From Kuenenia sp039794105 (GTDB lineage: Bacteria > Planctomycetota > Brocadiia > Brocadiales > Brocadiaceae): a stretch of DNA of 64,000 bases. The position numbers were made by a program, and so were the translations under genes. The stretch is from the NCBI RefSeq assembly GCF_039794105.1, contig NZ_JBDIWA010000002.1, positions 186,001 to 250,000 of the forward strand, in the 5' to 3' direction. Shown in pieces: positions 1-8,218 of the stretch. The number at the start of each line of letters is the position of its first letter. Positions within the stretch are counted from its first letter, which is position 1. The notes beneath the pieces are model-generated. The model saw only the letters and a list, made by a program, of their open reading frames with translations, searched no databases and was not told the DNA's origin.

Positions 1-1
1 G

Positions 2-799
2 GATTGCGACAAACTGGAACAGGTGATAGTGAATCTTGCGACAAATGCCGTAGATGCTATGCCGGAAGGCGGCCGGTTATGCATAAATACTGCTGTTATG
101 GATGCGGATGAAACATTTGCGTTCAAACACGGACTGGATAAAAAGGGGAAATACGCCGTCCTGTCCGTCTCTGACACAGGAAAGGGCATGGATGAAGAAA
201 CAAAGAAAAAGCTGTTTGAACCTTTTTTTACAACAAAGGAAAGAGGCAAAGGCACAGGAATAGGTCTTTCGATAGCATACGGCATCGTTAAACAGCACAA
301 CGGAAACATAGACGTTGTGAGCGAACCTGGTAGCGGGACAACAGTTAATGTCTATTTGCCCATAACGGAAAAAAGACCCAAAAAAACGATAATAGACGTG
401 CCGGAAACAATGTATGCCGCAGGCAGCGAAAAGCCGAAAACAATCCTTGTGGCCGAGGATGAATATGCCGTGAGGGAAATAATGGAAAAACTGCTTGAAA
501 ACAAGGGATACAAGGTGGTTTCCGCGGTGGACGGCGAGGATGCGGTAAATAAATTTGAGGGACATAAAGGCGGCATCGATATGCTGCTGTTTGACGTCAT
601 GATGCCGGGAATGAATGGCAGGGATGCATATGACCGTATTAAAAAAACCAAACCCGATATTAAAATATTATTTATGAGCGGGTATGCAGAAAATATTTTA
701 ACAAACAAAGACCTCCGGGATGGGAGGGTATATTTTCTGCAAAAACCGATAACTCCTGATAAATTATTTCATAAGGTAAGCGAAATCCTGAGTATATAG
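2..799 (+). CDS. Hybrid sensor histidine kinase, C-terminal part (HATPase + receiver); 5' end outside window
   Basis: The reading frame is open from base 2, so this is the 3' part of a larger gene. The visible protein begins inside the histidine kinase ATP-binding domain: N-box NLATNAVDAMP, G1 box DTGKGMD, F-box FEPFFTTKERGKGTG and the following GLSIAYG. A receiver domain follows (about residues 140-258 of the visible part), with acidic pair AEDE, probable phospho-acceptor Asp in LLFDVMMPG and conserved Lys in LQKP. A C-terminal receiver after the kinase core is typical of hybrid kinases that pass phosphate to an Hpt or partner regulator. The sensor and dimerisation domains lie upstream and cannot be seen. 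An internal GTG at 23 is not a credible start because it would cut the N-box strand. Confidence 0.93.
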   Translation, partial: DCDKLEQVIVNLATNAVDAMPEGGRLCINTAVMDADETFAFKHGLDKKGKYAVLSVSDTGKGMDEETKKKLFEPFFTTKERGKGTGIGLSIAYGIVKQHNGNIDVVSEPGSGTTVNVYLPITEKRPKKTIIDVPETMYAAGSEKPKTILVAEDEYAVREIMEKLLENKGYKVVSAVDGEDAVNKFEGHKGGIDMLLFDVMMPGMNGRDAYDRIKKTKPDIKILFMSGYAENILTNKDLRDGRVYFLQKPITPDKLFHKVSEILSI

Positions 800-859
800 C
801 CTGAAGGTTGGGTTGAGGGACGAGAGGGACGATTTACGATTTTTAAAAATTAAAAATGC

Positions 860-1060
860 TCGTTCCCAAGTAGCGGTAAGGCATGCCTTGCCGCTCCGAC
901 TGGGTCAAAAGAACTTTTTTGCCTCCAAAGTGAGGATGAATTGCTATAAACTCCTGTTTTTACGCCTATTTTGTCGCTTTTCACTAACAAAGCGGGGAAT
1001 TACACCCACAAAATAAAGCAAAATTGCCCATTTGACCCAGTCTGAGAGCGTAGGAACGAG
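860..1060. repeat. Inverted-repeat element, about 200 bp, single copy in window
   Basis: The left end reads 'ctcgttcc...ctgggtcaaa' and the right end reads 'tttgaccca...ggaacgag', its reverse complement. The left arm also contains a near-perfect 22-bp palindrome (gcggtaaggcatgccttgcc and on). It resembles a small non-autonomous element or a REP pair. I see no second copy in this window. Confidence 0.5.
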
Positions 1061-1207
1061 GGGTGCAAAAACAGGGGTCATGCCATTTTCCATCCCGCAA
1101 TGGCAATGCCTCTCTTGAATCCCTCCCTATCACACTGTAATTAATCAGCTTAGGTACTTTTTTACAAAAAAGGCACTTCCGGAGTTCTGAAGTTGAAGGA
1201 AAACAAC

Positions 1208-1366
1208 GGGAGCATTCCCGATTTTTTGTAACCGTTAATGGGGCTAGAAAGAAACAACCCTGACAGGGTTTCAAACCCTGTCAGGGTTAATAAAGCAGGA
1301 TACTTGTGATACAATTGTCAGACGGCAGGCAGGTGCGAATATTTACAAAAAATTGGGAATGCTCCC
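1208..1366. repeat. Family A inverted-repeat element, copy A1
   Basis: The left end is 'gggagcattcccgatttttt' followed by gta. The right end is 'tacaaaaaattgggaatgct' followed by ccc, its near-perfect reverse complement. The interior holds 'gtaaccgttaatgggg' and a 'ccctgacagggtttcaaacc' palindrome. Copies A2 (6426-6730) and A3 (33783-34004) share these ends and partly the interior. I see no target duplication at this copy. Confidence 0.65.
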
Positions 1367-1698
1367 GTCCTAATAGCCCGAATATTTCTCCGTGTTTAAT
1401 TTAAAGGTTCAGGTTTGTCAGGGCGGAAACACTTTTGCATTTCCAAAAGTCTTTGTAAACTTTTGTAAGACCTTCTGTTTTTACTGCTAAACTATTCAAA
1501 ATTGAACGATAACGATGTGTTTAATAAAATAATTATGTGAAATGGCCATTAAACGTAAACTACTCAAATCAAATTTGTTTCATTAATCAACAGTATTTAA
1601 AGGCTGTACTATTTCCAAGCATTGAGTGAACGGATATGTTTTTATTTTTTGATTGGCAGGGCAAAATCAATGCATAGTTAAAAGAGACGGTAAAATTT

Positions 1699-2301
1699 CT
1701 ATTCAACCTTTACCGTTAGTGATTTTTTCAGGCAATCTGTCTTAAATTTGACCTTTGCAGTCCCCTTTTTTTTCTTTGCGGTTATGGTAAATAGAGCCTG
1801 CCCGTTGGCGTCTGTGATATTGCCGGATGGTGAAACCGATATGCGCTTTTTGCCCGCCTTGTTTACTGTTGCATTTATCGTCTCGCCTTCAGAAGGAGAA
1901 TCGTATTCGCCTGTTACGGTCACTGTCACATCGCTGCTTTCTTCTCGACTTAGGTATAACTTATTGGGATCTGTAGTTATCGATCCCAGGCATTCCGAAT
2001 CCCGAAATTGGGAAACAGTCTGTTTGACTTTGTTTATCGAACGGGCATTATTGGCATCCTCTGTTCCGGTAACAAATCCTTCATAGGATATATCGGGATT
2101 CGAAAAATAGCTGACCCTCGTTGTGCCACAAGTGGCCATGACCGATCTGTAGGGATAAAAACAGTATCCGTATGAATAGCTAAATATTCCCGTAGTCGAG
2201 GCATCATCATGGCCGCATCCCATATTGTGTCCCATTTCATGGGCCAGGGTCTGATCCGAGCAATATGATGTATAACTACTGCCGGAACTGATTCTGCTAG
2301 C
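1699..2301 (-). pseudogene. Truncated metzincin-type zinc metalloprotease with C-terminal Ig-like domain
   Basis: The frame is open from a TGA at 2302-2304 down to 1699 (200 codons), with no plausible start before the active site. It contains the extended zinc-binding motif HEMGHNMGCGHD and, after it, a Met-turn (YRSVMAT). This is the hallmark of metzincin (reprolysin/M12-like) peptidases. The last 80 residues are Thr/Val/Lys-rich with DANGQALFTI, resembling a bacterial Ig-like (Big) domain. Signal peptide, propeptide and the first half of the catalytic domain are missing. The 5' end lies 20 bp after the stop codon of the STAND regulator. Reading: a 3' relic of a secreted protease. The first ATG (2235) falls inside the zinc motif, so a functional product is unlikely. 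Confidence 0.75.
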
Positions 2302-2320
2302 TCACCGATTCTCAATATTT

Positions 2321-5300
2321 TTAAAATAGTGTAACTACCCGGGTCTGCCTTCCGGCTTGTTCTGCTCTGATAGTATTGATCTGTATATTGCTTCTGTTTC
2401 CGGGGATGGTGTTATCTGATAAACTGAAGAGAGGACATTCCTCAAATGATTGATATACCTTGACCGCTTCCAAACGCCTGCCAAGCCAATGGTGACACAT
2501 CATAAGCCTCTGGTAAAATTCTTCGGCAAGATTATCTGCCTCAATCGCCCTTTCGTAATATTTCGACGCCGTCTGCCATTGTTTTGCGCGTTCCAGATAA
2601 TTCCCTGATAACATAACCAGCCTGAAAAATTTCTTTTGTAAAGATTTTCGAACTGAAGCCGTCCATATATGTAACAAGTCGTCTGGCAAGAAACATCCTT
2701 TATAAAGATCAAAAGCCTTCTCAATCAACTTCAGGATATCTGTGCGAAAGCAAGCCGCAGACTTCCAGGAAACGGAGATTTCCGTAACTTCCTCCAGTAA
2801 TTTTTCAAATGCCCACACGTCAACCCAGCAATAGCGGCTGTCAAGCGATAAATGTCCGCCTTGAAGCCTGATTGCCATGTCATTGCCAATAAGCCAGCGC
2901 AACCGGTACAACGAACTCTCAAAGGCATGATGCGCCATGTCTCCTTCTGTATCGGGCCACAGGATATTTATTACCCGGTCTATAGCTACATTCTTGCTTC
3001 CCAGAGAAACAACCGCCTTGATAAGTTCCAACGGCTTGCGCTGTACCTTTCCGGACATAGAAACGGGACTGTCTTCTTTCAGCAGGGTAAACCTCCCCAG
3101 CGTGAATATCTTTAACGGCCATGGCCAGTTTTCGCACCCCAGGGGCGGTGTATCGGGTGCCAATTTTCGTGCGCAGATAAGCTGCCGGACATAGTCTGTC
3201 TCGATTCCGGCCTCAAGCGCCTTTATGCACAACCGTGAGACGACTTCAGGCCGCCACAGGAAACTGTTGATAAAACGATGTTCCCTTCCGAACGACATTG
3301 CCTTACGCAACGCATCCAGACCATCTTTCTCAGAAGCGCCCTTTCTGCTGTATTCCAAAGCGAACCAGGCCTTCGTCAGGAGGCACATATATTTGACAAG
3401 CTTGCTCTTTGTCTGCCGTCCGATGTGCTGGGCACGATTGAGCCATGATATTGCTTTACGGTATTCTCCCTTTGCCGCAAAGATATGCGCCGACGCAACG
3501 TGATTTACCGCAACGGGGAGATATGTGCCTATCTCTGCAACCAGGCCAGCATGTATTCTTATATGCTCTGCGGCAGATGACACATTTCCACAGGCCAGGT
3601 CTCTCCATGCGCACAGGAAGTGATAGAAGACAATGTCAATTTTTCGCGCATGTGTCAGGCCGGCTTCTATTTTACGGATCATTCCCGTGGCCGTTTCAAC
3701 ATCCCCATCGCTCAGCGCTGCACAAGCCGCAAATGAGAGGAGGTGGTGGTCCCAGAGGTGTATGCCCGTTTCGCAGGAAAGCTTTAACGCCTCAGAAACG
3801 GAACGAAGACACGACTCAATAGAACCTGTAAGCCATGTATACATAGCATTTGTGTTTTTCCACAAAAGGCGCTCCAGCGGAAGGATTGTTTCGGATAGTC
3901 GCCCTTCATTGATCGAGTCTATTACAATGCCAGCATTTGTAAAATCACCCATCCATAAGTAATGGACCACAAGATGGAATCCGAGTTGCAGGCGAAGGTT
4001 AACGTCCCTGCACCCCTGCAGGCACAAAAAAACCCGGTGAGCCCATTTCTCAATCTCGGGGTGATTTGGTTCCCGCATCGCCATAATGAAGAACCTACAG
4101 GGAAGAACCCTCAATTCAACTTCAAATGAAGGGAAGGGTGTTCTTTTCTGAAATATGTCGTCAAATAATGATGCATAGTTGTCAAGACGGGGAAAATCTT
4201 CAAATTCGTGAAAAATAGTATCTACCGCATACGACCAGGACAGCCACATGCCCGTTTGTTCATTCTGAGAGCGGAACCGCACAAATGCCCTGTCAAAACA
4301 ACTACGGCTCTCTACAAGATTGTACGATAATTTACAAACACCGTGCCAGTACAGTACCCACGGTTCCCTGTCTCTTGTAATTTCAGGAATATTTGTACTC
4401 CATTCCTCAAGCGTCTTTGTTCTCCCCTGCGCTATGAGGGACAATGCATGGCTGCATATCAGCTTGACAAGGCCATCCCGGTCACCGACATTGCTGAATA
4501 ACAGAGCGGCGTCTTCTATCTGCCCTGATTTTTCAAGAAGCGCAGCAGCCTTTCGCTGTATAGCGGACAATCTTCCGGTGTCAAAAGAATCCCTTGCCAT
4601 GGAAAACAGGAATTCCCGAAAAAGCGGGTGGTATTGGTAAATAGTATTTTTCTGATAGTGTGCCGTGGTAAAGTAGTTCTTTCGATTCAGCTCATGCAGG
4701 ATGCGTCCTGATTCTCTGGCGCCGGTAAGTTTTTCTGCCATGGGTATCGTCATTCTTGGCAAAAAGGATGTCTTGAGTAAGAATGTTTGTGTGTTCTTAT
4801 CCGTCTTTACAAAGATTTCATTTGCAAAATAGTCAAATACCTTCTCGTATATTAATCCGTTCTGCAACGTATCATCACTACCCTTTGTTTTTATATGCTC
4901 CACTATAAGCACAAGACCAGCCGCCCAGCCTTCCGCTTGTGTGTGCAACCGGAGGAAGGATGCCTTTGTCATTCTTTTTTTTACCCCCTTTAGCAGTATC
5001 TCTTTGGATTCCTTCATGTTAAACCGGATATCGTTCCATTCAATAAGATGACATTTATTGTTTGCGCACATACCGGCATATTGGGGAGGAAGGTTATCCC
5101 GACTGATTGCTATAATATTGATGCCTTTAGGAATTATGTCAATCCCCTGGGCCAGCACTTTATGGAACAAAGACTGAACAGACACATCCTGCACGTTGTC
5201 AAAGACGATTATCCAGGGCGGCTTCAGCCTGCCGCAGAGTTCTTCGAAATACCTTTTGGTGAACAGGGGAATACTCCGTTGGTATTCAGGGGTTAACAAG

Positions 5301-5593
5301 GAGAGGGGGGTTCGTCGCGAGGGAACGGCCCTTTTTACTGCGATTCCCATATAATAGAAGAAGGTTGCAATATCAACATCCCCTTCATCCACGCGATACC
5401 AGAGACAGGGGAGTTTGCGGCTATCCAGATAGCTTGCGGCAAGGGTTGTCTTCCCGGAACCGGCAGGCGCCGATATCCAGATAACAGGCTTGTCTCTGCC
5501 TTTATCCATCAAACGAAACAATCTTTCTCTGGGAAAGATATTAGCGATCTTAGGGCAGGTTGTTTTCGCTATACATGTTTTTATCTTTTTCAT
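2321..5593 (-). CDS. STAND-type ATPase transcriptional regulator with C-terminal BTAD (SARP-like) domain
   Basis: The protein has 1090 residues. The N-terminus carries a MalT/AAA16-like NTPase: Walker A SAPAGSGKTT at about residues 41-50 and a Walker B-like WIIVFDNVQDV near residue 130. A long helical TPR-like region follows (about 340-830). The last 250 residues contain an OmpR-like winged helix (start FTLGRFTLL, later HAFESSLYRLRWLIG) and a bacterial transcriptional activator domain with TPR helices (WQTASKYYERAI). MalT-family STAND proteins are ligand-gated, ATP-dependent activators; here the usual LuxR HTH is replaced by a SARP-type DNA-binding module. The target is unknown, and only the protease relic lies downstream. 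The ATG at 5593 begins a Lys-rich leader and leaves the NTPase intact. Confidence 0.88.
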   Translation of the reverse strand: MKKIKTCIAKTTCPKIANIFPRERLFRLMDKGRDKPVIWISAPAGSGKTTLAASYLDSRKLPCLWYRVDEGDVDIATFFYYMGIAVKRAVPSRRTPLSLLTPEYQRSIPLFTKRYFEELCGRLKPPWIIVFDNVQDVSVQSLFHKVLAQGIDIIPKGINIIAISRDNLPPQYAGMCANNKCHLIEWNDIRFNMKESKEILLKGVKKRMTKASFLRLHTQAEGWAAGLVLIVEHIKTKGSDDTLQNGLIYEKVFDYFANEIFVKTDKNTQTFLLKTSFLPRMTIPMAEKLTGARESGRILHELNRKNYFTTAHYQKNTIYQYHPLFREFLFSMARDSFDTGRLSAIQRKAAALLEKSGQIEDAALLFSNVGDRDGLVKLICSHALSLIAQGRTKTLEEWSTNIPEITRDREPWVLYWHGVCKLSYNLVESRSCFDRAFVRFRSQNEQTGMWLSWSYAVDTIFHEFEDFPRLDNYASLFDDIFQKRTPFPSFEVELRVLPCRFFIMAMREPNHPEIEKWAHRVFLCLQGCRDVNLRLQLGFHLVVHYLWMGDFTNAGIVIDSINEGRLSETILPLERLLWKNTNAMYTWLTGSIESCLRSVSEALKLSCETGIHLWDHHLLSFAACAALSDGDVETATGMIRKIEAGLTHARKIDIVFYHFLCAWRDLACGNVSSAAEHIRIHAGLVAEIGTYLPVAVNHVASAHIFAAKGEYRKAISWLNRAQHIGRQTKSKLVKYMCLLTKAWFALEYSRKGASEKDGLDALRKAMSFGREHRFINSFLWRPEVVSRLCIKALEAGIETDYVRQLICARKLAPDTPPLGCENWPWPLKIFTLGRFTLLKEDSPVSMSGKVQRKPLELIKAVVSLGSKNVAIDRVINILWPDTEGDMAHHAFESSLYRLRWLIGNDMAIRLQGGHLSLDSRYCWVDVWAFEKLLEEVTEISVSWKSAACFRTDILKLIEKAFDLYKGCFLPDDLLHIWTASVRKSLQKKFFRLVMLSGNYLERAKQWQTASKYYERAIEADNLAEEFYQRLMMCHHWLGRRLEAVKVYQSFEECPLFSLSDNTIPGNRSNIQINTIRAEQAGRQTRVVTLF

Positions 5594-5937
5594 ACGGCGA
5601 TTTGTTTTGTAAATAGCCTAACGAAAACAGGCCGGACGTGAAAGGATGAATAATTTAGCAAAATAAGGAGAAATACACATTATATTTTATCCCTTTGCTT
5701 TCCGCTTTTTCAAAACCATCCTTTTGTTTTATGTTTATATGCATTTGGATGTATTTTAGCAAGACAATTATGCTTTAACAGCGGGCATTTCGGGTTTGCA
5801 TCATGAGCATTTTTGGCAGCTACGCTGACAACTTAAAAGTCCCTGCAAACCGGGAATGGAAATAATTAATTTAATTTGGAATTCCGGTGACACTTCACTT
5901 AATTCTACAAACTAAAATAGGTATGCTGTCATTCTCG
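5594..5937. other. 344-bp gene-free stretch upstream of the STAND regulator
   Basis: AT-rich sequence with no recognisable gene, repeat family member or clear promoter. It separates the start of the regulator from the methylase relic and probably includes the regulator's promoter. Confidence 0.4.
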
Positions 5938-6279
5938 CTAGCCTATTATAAATTCCGGTTCGTTTGATGCGTAGTCGTAAGATGAATTTCTTCTTTGTTT
6001 ATTCATAATATCTTCGACTTTATCTGATAGAAAATTATGCTTAGGCAACGCAGGCAAGGTCTTAAGGTCATCGACTTCCATTTCTACGCTATGATTAACG
6101 TATGCCTTGAGAAGAAAACGAACAAATTTAGAATTTAAATATCCAAGCCATCCATTCCTATCTTGATGATCACCGAGAATAATTCCCGAAGATTTATTAA
6201 CAAAGACCGGGGCAACCGCAATCTTAAATGTAGGCGCATATACACCGGTCGTAGAAAAAGAAATATGTTTATCAATGTT
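5938..6279 (-). pseudogene. C-terminal relic of an Eco57I/PglX-type adenine-specific DNA methylase
   Basis: This is a 113-codon open frame with no start codon, flanked by stops (TAA at 6280-6282 upstream, TAG at 5938-5940). The translation includes GWLGYLNSKFVRFLL, then NHSVEMEVDDLKTLP and near the end SSYDYASNEPEF. This order matches the target-recognition and C-terminal region of type IIG/BREX PglX-like N6-adenine methyltransferases as I know the family. The catalytic NPPY part is absent. The catalytic part is not upstream in the window; that side is the repeat-rich, TPR-relic region. It marks a lost restriction or BREX locus. Family naming is from memory of motifs, not a search. Confidence 0.6.
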
Positions 6280-6302
6280 TTAAAATCTGAACCCGGCATT
6301 AG

Positions 6303-6802
6303 CTATGTCTGACGAGCGAGGCATATCGACAGGCACTGCGATATCTGCGGGACGAGAAAGACAGGTTTGGAATTACTTTTAGATTTGCAAGTGCGTTATA
6401 TCGTGCAGGCAACAATGTTGAAGCAGGCGCATTCCAGATTTTTTGTAACCGTTCATGGGATCAGGACGAAACAACCCTGACAGTGTTAATACTCTGCAAC
6501 GTTTCACCGAAACCAGCGGAAGTCGCAAAAAATCAGGAATGCCCTCCATCTGCTATACCTTACGAGTTCACAAGTTAGGCCTTAGACGACTTTTTCGTTG
6601 ATGTAGAGCGAAGTGCCACTTCGCTCGAACGAAACAATCGCTTCGTTCTACAACTTTGAAATTCCTGAGAGTCAAGCAAGATGCTTGCGATACAATGTGG
6701 GAAAATTTACAAAAAATTGGGAATGCTCCCGTTGAAGCAGAGAAAGAATTCAATGCGCTGATGCATAAACCGGACAACATGAAAATTGAAAAACAATGCT
6801 AA
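6303..6802 (+). pseudogene. TPR-like gene remnant split by family A element A2
   Basis: The frame opens after TAG at 6300-6302 and runs as SEAYRQALRYLRDEKDRFG... FASALYRAGNNVEA up to base 6425. It resumes at 6740 in the same phase once the element and one copy of a 9-bp duplication are removed, continuing EKEFNALMHKPDN and ending at TAA 6800-6802. The reconstructed sequence (about 62 codons) has the look of a TPR helix pair (FASALYRAGNN-EAEKEF). No start codon is visible at the 5' end, so the gene was already truncated or begins with degraded sequence. As it stands it cannot be translated intact. Confidence 0.7.
6426..6730. repeat. Family A inverted-repeat element, copy A2, with 9-bp target duplication
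   Basis: The element is 305 bp, left end 'ggcgcattccagatttttt', right end 'attgggaatgctccc' (approximate inverse). It is flanked by direct repeats gttgaagca at 6417-6425 and 6731-6739. The interior contains 'gtaaccgttcatggg' shared with A1, and a hairpin of 'gtagagcgaagtgccactt'-type sequence near 6601-6653. There is no coding capacity for a transposase, so it would be non-autonomous. Confidence 0.75.
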
Positions 6803-7068
6803 TAATAAAGTAAGTCCATATTGGGTTTATTGTTTAGCCAAAGACGAGGGTTTTAGAACTTATGCCATTAGTAGTATGATTGGTTCCTTTGGGTTCTGAC
6901 AGTAGATTTCTGGGCGCTGGGTCACGCAAAGAAAAGAACCTCTGGAAATTCTAAAAGACGCGCCGAGGTTGACTTTGCAGGGGAAAGTAGTATGAAGCAG
7001 CCTTTGGCAAGTTCAGAGAATTATTGAGTGAATACAAATCGTTATAAAACATATTGCAATTATTTTTT

Positions 7069-7385
7069 GTAACTATTCAGCGTAAACCATTACACGATGC
7101 CTGGCGGGTTCAGGTTTGCAACCTGAACTCATGAGTTTATGCGTATAATGGGGCAATGTACTCCGGCAAAATTCCAATGCCCAAATCACAAAATCCCTGT
7201 TTGTACACTGGAATTTATTTGTCATTTGTTCTGTTCATAGAAGGCTGGATAGAAAGTATAAAACGTTTGGTTCAGGTTACAAACCTGAACCCGCACATGT
7301 AGTTTCCAGCGCCAGTACGTTTCCGAAAAGGAGTTTGGGAGCGAGTTGTGCTCCGGTAGTTTAATAGATTACGCTGAATAGTTAC
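7069..7385. repeat. Family B element, copy B1: 317 bp, 17-bp perfect terminal inverted repeats, 8-bp target duplication
   Basis: The ends are gtaactattcagcgtaa (7069-7085) and its exact reverse complement at 7369-7385. The direct repeat tatttttt flanks it at 7061-7068 and 7386-7393. The interior carries two 'ggttcaggtttgcaacctga'-type palindromes and a long stretch (about 7125-7285) repeated at 12236-12386. It contains no gene. Its right end supplies the first base of the stop codon of the downstream minus-strand gene. Confidence 0.8.
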
Positions 7386-8218
7386 TATTTTTTAAGGAAT
7401 ACGAGCCGTATTTTATCAACTATTTTCTTCCATTTTTCATCTGTGAAGAAACGTCTTTTTCCTTTAATTTTTTGGATATTTTCTGTTGTAATTTTCACCT
7501 CAGCATCAGAGGCGCCGGAAATGGATGATTTGTTCTTTTTCCTTTCTGCAGGTTTTCCAATGGATTCTTTTCTGTTCTTGTCATCTACGTAAGCTATTAT
7601 GCGAAATTGTTCTGCTTTCAGCATCTCTGCAGTGCATCCAAATGCAAAATTTGATGGTGAAAAAGAAGGGGTATTAACTGTTTTTTTCAGTTTTCTCAAT
7701 CCTTCTTCAACAAAAGGTATAATGATTGTGCCGGAGGGGGCTTGCGATTCCGGCAGAACTTCCATGCTTTCGGGCTGGGGCTGGGCTCTATCAGGAATCA
7801 GATTTTCCAGTGTGTAAAACGCCGATGGGTTATTTACCAGATTATCTGCTTTCCGGAAATTTATATCGGTCCAGGGATTAAGCGCCCCTGCGTAATTGTC
7901 TATTATCTCCGGCATTTTTTTCCATAAAGTTTTCCTGTGAATACGACCTGTGCAAATGCCCTCCAGGGAATAAATGTCCCTGCCGAATTCATCTTTGAAC
8001 ATACCGCTTTGAAGGGTAAAAAGCACGGTAGTTTTCGGAAAATTTATGCAAAAAAGCGGTTTAAGCGGGGCTTTTGCGTATGCAAAACGATATTTTTTAA
8101 AAAAATCAAGAAATCGTTCAAGGAGATGTGTCTCTTTAGAAGAAAGCGAAGGAGACGTAACAATCCACCGGTAGTCAGCAGTCAAAGTCCTCGAATATAT
8201 GAATCGTTCCACATTCAT
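7385..8218 (-). CDS. Uncharacterised protein coupled to a GTPase (possibly GAP1-N-like)
   Basis: This 277-residue protein has no signal peptide or membrane segment. I chose the ATG at 8216-8218 because it overlaps the stop of the upstream GTPase gene as ATGA; a start at 8248 would only add ten residues inside that gene. The N-terminal half is globular (RTLTADYRWIVTSPSLSS; later GICTGRIHRKT). The C-terminal third is basic and low in complexity (ERKKNKSS, KIKGKRRFF). The N-terminal pattern, a tyrosine-rich strand followed by SPSLS, recalls GTPase-associated GAP1-N domains of bacterial conflict systems. That is a weak resemblance and the gene should be treated as unknown. The stop codon TAG straddles the end of repeat element B1; before insertion the frame would have ended with TAA at the same place. 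Confidence 0.7.
   Translation of the reverse strand: MNVERFIYSRTLTADYRWIVTSPSLSSKETHLLERFLDFFKKYRFAYAKAPLKPLFCINFPKTTVLFTLQSGMFKDEFGRDIYSLEGICTGRIHRKTLWKKMPEIIDNYAGALNPWTDINFRKADNLVNNPSAFYTLENLIPDRAQPQPESMEVLPESQAPSGTIIIPFVEEGLRKLKKTVNTPSFSPSNFAFGCTAEMLKAEQFRIIAYVDDKNRKESIGKPAERKKNKSSISGASDAEVKITTENIQKIKGKRRFFTDEKWKKIVDKIRLVFLKK

Larger units (their letters stand above)
800..1698. other. 899-bp gene-free stretch carrying repeats
   Basis: I see no credible gene. The stretch holds two inverted-repeat elements (860-1060 and 1208-1366, listed separately). A perfect short palindrome based on 'aaccctgacagggttt' lies near 1254-1288, and AT-rich unique sequence runs from about 1400 to 1698. Short reading frames at 813-1016 and 984-1274 read through the repeats and have no domain content. 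Confidence 0.6.

Noticed and set aside
813..1274. Two short frames (813-1016 plus, 984-1274 minus)
   Set aside because: Both run through inverted repeats and have no domain content.
1208..1366. Target-site duplication around family A copy A1
   Set aside because: Flanks ggaaaacaac and gtcctaatag do not match, so no duplication is claimed for this copy.
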